Below, piece after piece: positions 62,106 through 64,000 of a stretch of 64,000 nt of DNA. The DNA is taken from positions 496,001-560,000 of the forward strand of contig NZ_JAMZFT010000002.1 of the NCBI RefSeq assembly GCF_024158125.1, given 5' to 3'. A program made the translations under genes and the position numbers. Position 1 is the first letter of the stretch; each line of letters begins with the position of its first letter. This DNA is from Futiania mangrovi (GTDB lineage Bacteria > Pseudomonadota > Alphaproteobacteria > Futianiales > Futianiaceae). A model generated the notes under the pieces. That model had not been told where the DNA came from, ran no database searches, and saw only the letters and a program-made list of their open reading frames with translations.

Positions 62106-62750
62106 ATGGCACATGCACTAGGGAACAGGCCCACCCGGCAGAGCGCCCGCGAAGGGTTCATCGGGTGGCTGGACTATGTCGTCTGGCAGATCGAGCGCGC
62201 CTTCACGCTGCTCTCGTCACTCTTCATCTTCGGCCTGATGATGATCGGCGTCGTCCAGGTCTTCGGGCGCAAGCTCTTCGACGCGCCGATCTTCGGCTAT
62301 ATCGACATGGTCGAACTGGCCATGACCACCTTCGCCTTCCTCGCCATCTCCTACACCGAGCGGCTGGGCGGGCACGTGCGCATGGAACTGCTCGTCGGCA
62401 AGCTGAAGGGCCGGGTGCAGTGGGCGGCGGAGTTCGCCAGCGTGATCGTCGCCCTCTTCGTCGTGGCGATCCTGATCTATTACGGCTGGACGCACACCGT
62501 GCGCGCCTACGAGTTCGGCGATTCCACCATCGACGCGGAATACCCGATGTGGCCGTCGAAGCTGGTCGTGCCGATCGCATTCTCGCTCCTGTGGATCCGC
62601 CTTCTGGTCATGGCCTACGGCTACGCCCGCCTGTTCGCGGACCCGGAGCGTACGCCGATCGGGGTGCCCGTTGTCGGCAATGTCGCGGAACAGGCAAAGG
62701 CTGAGGCCGCCGAGGCGCTGGGCGCCGACGCGCGTGAGGGGGGACGCTGA
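62106..62750 (+). CDS. dctQ: TRAP transporter small membrane subunit (DctQ)
   Basis: A 214-aa protein with four membrane helices. Typical segments are the first helix with FIFGLMMIGVVQVFGRKLF, the family-specific YIDMVELAMTTFAFLAISYTERLGGHVRMELL (about residues 60-91), and the last helix pair ending PIAFSLLWIRLLVMAYGY. A charged C-terminal extension of about 40 residues follows. It partners with DctM for sodium-driven uptake. GAGGGG precedes the ATG at 62106. Confidence 0.93.
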   Translation: MAHALGNRPTRQSAREGFIGWLDYVVWQIERAFTLLSSLFIFGLMMIGVVQVFGRKLFDAPIFGYIDMVELAMTTFAFLAISYTERLGGHVRMELLVGKLKGRVQWAAEFASVIVALFVVAILIYYGWTHTVRAYEFGDSTIDAEYPMWPSKLVVPIAFSLLWIRLLVMAYGYARLFADPERTPIGVPVVGNVAEQAKAEAAEALGADAREGGR

Positions 62751-62752
62751 CG

Positions 62753-64000
62753 ATGGAGCTCAGCAACGAAACGCTCGGCATCCTGGGCTTCGTAGGCCTT
62801 CTGGTGCTGGTGGTGATCGGCGTGCGGATCTACATCGCCGCCGCGATCGTGGGCCTGATCGGCCTGATCGGGATGATCGGCTGGGACGCGGGCGCGGGCA
62901 TCGTCGGCACGATCCCGCATTCCAAGTCCGCGAGCTACACGCTCTCGGTGCTGCCGATGTTCATCCTCATCGGCTACCTGGCCTTCCACGCCGGCATCAC
63001 GGACGCGGTGTTCGATGCCGCGCGCAAATGGTTCGGCTGGATGCCGGGCGGCCTGGCGGTCGCCTCGGTCTTCGCGACCGCGGGCTTCGCGGCGGTGTCG
63101 GGGGCGTCGACCGCCACGGCGGCGGTGTTCTCCCGCGTCGCCATCCCGGAGATGCTGAAGTCCGGCTATCATCCGAAGCTCGCCGCCGGCGTCGTCGCCG
63201 CCGGCGGCACGCTCGCCACGCTGATCCCGCCGAGCGCCATCCTCGTGATCTACGCGATCATCGTGGAGGAGTCCGTGGGCCAGCTTCTGCTCGCGGGCTT
63301 CATCCCGGGCATCGTGTCGGCGCTGGTCTATGCCGGCATCATCGTGGTCTGGTCGATCATCGACCCGACCATCGGGCGCCCGATCCGCGGCTATACCTGG
63401 GGCGAGCGGGTGAAGTCCGTACCCGGCACCTTCCCGGTGCTCGCCGTCATCGTGATCATCTTCTCCGCCGTCTACTACGGCTGGGCCACGCCGACCGAGG
63501 CGGGCGCGCTGGGCGCCTTCGTCGTGTTCGTGCTGGCGCTCGCCAAGGGCATGAGGTGGGACAACCTCAAGGACGCGCTGCTGGAGACCGCGAAGCTGAC
63601 GGTCATGATCTTCACGCTCATCTGGGGCGTGCTGATCTTCGTCCGCTTCCTGGGCTTCACGGGCGTTCCGGCGGAGTTCACGGAGTGGATCACCAGCCTC
63701 GACTACCCGCCGGTCGTGATCATGATCTTCATCCTGCTGGGCTATGCTATCCTCGGCATGTTCATGGACGCGATCGGCATGATGCTGCTGACGCTGCCCG
63801 TGGTGTACCCGGCGGTGATCGCGCTCGGCTACGATCCGATCTGGTTCGGCATCGTGGTGGTGAAGATGGCGGAGGTGTGCCTCGTCACGCCGCCGATCGG
63901 GCTCAACTGCTTCGTGGTGAACGCGGTGCGCCCCGACATCCCGCTGACGCAGGTATTCCGCGGCGTGGGGCCGTTCGTGGTGGCCGACTTCATCACGGTC
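62753..64000 (+). CDS. dctM: TRAP transporter large permease (DctM), 3' end cut by window edge
   Basis: The main sodium-coupled transport subunit. The frame is open for 416 codons from ATG 62753 to the last base, so roughly the last 15-30 residues are missing. Many hydrophobic helices and the family segments SVLPMFILIGYLAFHAG, FAAVSGASTATAAVFSRVAIPEM, GTLATLIPPSAILVIYA, WATPTEAGALGAF and EVCLVTPPIGLNCFVVN are visible, including the GGTLATLIPPS and TPPIGLN re-entrant loops. Starts 2 nt after the dctQ stop, with GAGGGGGG upstream. Confidence 0.95.
   Translation, partial: MELSNETLGILGFVGLLVLVVIGVRIYIAAAIVGLIGLIGMIGWDAGAGIVGTIPHSKSASYTLSVLPMFILIGYLAFHAGITDAVFDAARKWFGWMPGGLAVASVFATAGFAAVSGASTATAAVFSRVAIPEMLKSGYHPKLAAGVVAAGGTLATLIPPSAILVIYAIIVEESVGQLLLAGFIPGIVSALVYAGIIVVWSIIDPTIGRPIRGYTWGERVKSVPGTFPVLAVIVIIFSAVYYGWATPTEAGALGAFVVFVLALAKGMRWDNLKDALLETAKLTVMIFTLIWGVLIFVRFLGFTGVPAEFTEWITSLDYPPVVIMIFILLGYAILGMFMDAIGMMLLTLPVVYPAVIALGYDPIWFGIVVVKMAEVCLVTPPIGLNCFVVNAVRPDIPLTQVFRGVGPFVVADFITV

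Overview
The window is a 64 kb stretch of a very GC-rich (roughly 69-70 %), densely packed chromosome. The gene content and order point to an alphaproteobacterium. Evidence is the cluster hemC-hemD-mic60-like-hemY, with the bacterial Mic60/mitofilin relative that is confined to this class; the dapF-mtaB-ftsY-yciB block next to ccmABCDG and acnA; a DUF2794 gene; an IalB-like secreted protein; and a Paracoccus-type narR-narK-narGHJI locus. No insertion sequence, integrase, prophage, plasmid gene or CRISPR array was seen, so this reads as ordinary chromosome. I cannot name the genus from sequence alone.

Layout. 1-3.9 kb: gpsA (cut by the window edge) and tsaD leftward, then hemC and hemD rightward. 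4.0-6.9 kb: the Mic60-like protein and HemY, joined by a 4-nt overlap. 7.0-18.5 kb: tRNA-Thr and a complete nitrate respiration locus: a leftward FNR/NarR-type regulator, two TTGAT-N4-ATCAA-type boxes, a fused 24-helix NarK nitrate/nitrite transporter, nitrate reductase NarGHI with its chaperone NarJ, and a parvulin-type prolyl isomerase. 18.6-33.6 kb: a mosaic of housekeeping and small metabolic genes (SDRs, GATase, tRNA-Ala, yggT, DUF167, folD, argG, rlmN, IalB-like, asparaginase II, DUF1232, pterin dehydratase, minimal zincin, CobB deacylase, ThpR, aldo-keto reductase, TesA). It includes a tandem pair of unrecognised paralogous proteins at 29959-31206. 33.7-42.7 kb: a YbbA/YbbP-type ABC system, a Bax inhibitor-1 family protein, DUF2794, and an ABC system whose permease is fused to a GldG-like domain and followed by a DUF4340 protein. 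42.8-53.7 kb: acnA, ccmABCDG (cytochrome c maturation), a Nudix hydrolase, DUF2237, yciB, ftsY, mtaB and dapF. 53.8-64 kb: a catabolic neighbourhood with a dimethylformamidase-like large subunit, two class III CoA-transferases, an SDR without the usual Tyr/Lys pair, an acyl-CoA dehydrogenase and a TRAP transporter dctPQM (dctM is cut by the right edge).

How the genes work together. The nar locus imports nitrate, reduces it at the membrane with quinol, and exports nitrite; its regulator carries the E-x-x-S-R recognition helix that fits the TTGAT boxes beside it. HemC/HemD and the Ccm proteins serve heme and cytochrome c supply for such respiration. The right-hand 10 kb looks like uptake of an organic acid by TRAP, CoA activation by CoA-transferases, and oxidation by the dehydrogenases; the substrate is unknown.

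Best candidates for something new are the tandem paralogs with a nearly identical glycine-rich C-terminal tail (29959-31206), a large two-tier inverted repeat in the 403-bp gene-free gap at 38.3-38.7 kb, and a recurring GTAGGGCC/GGCCCTAC element found at five of about twelve convergent gene junctions.
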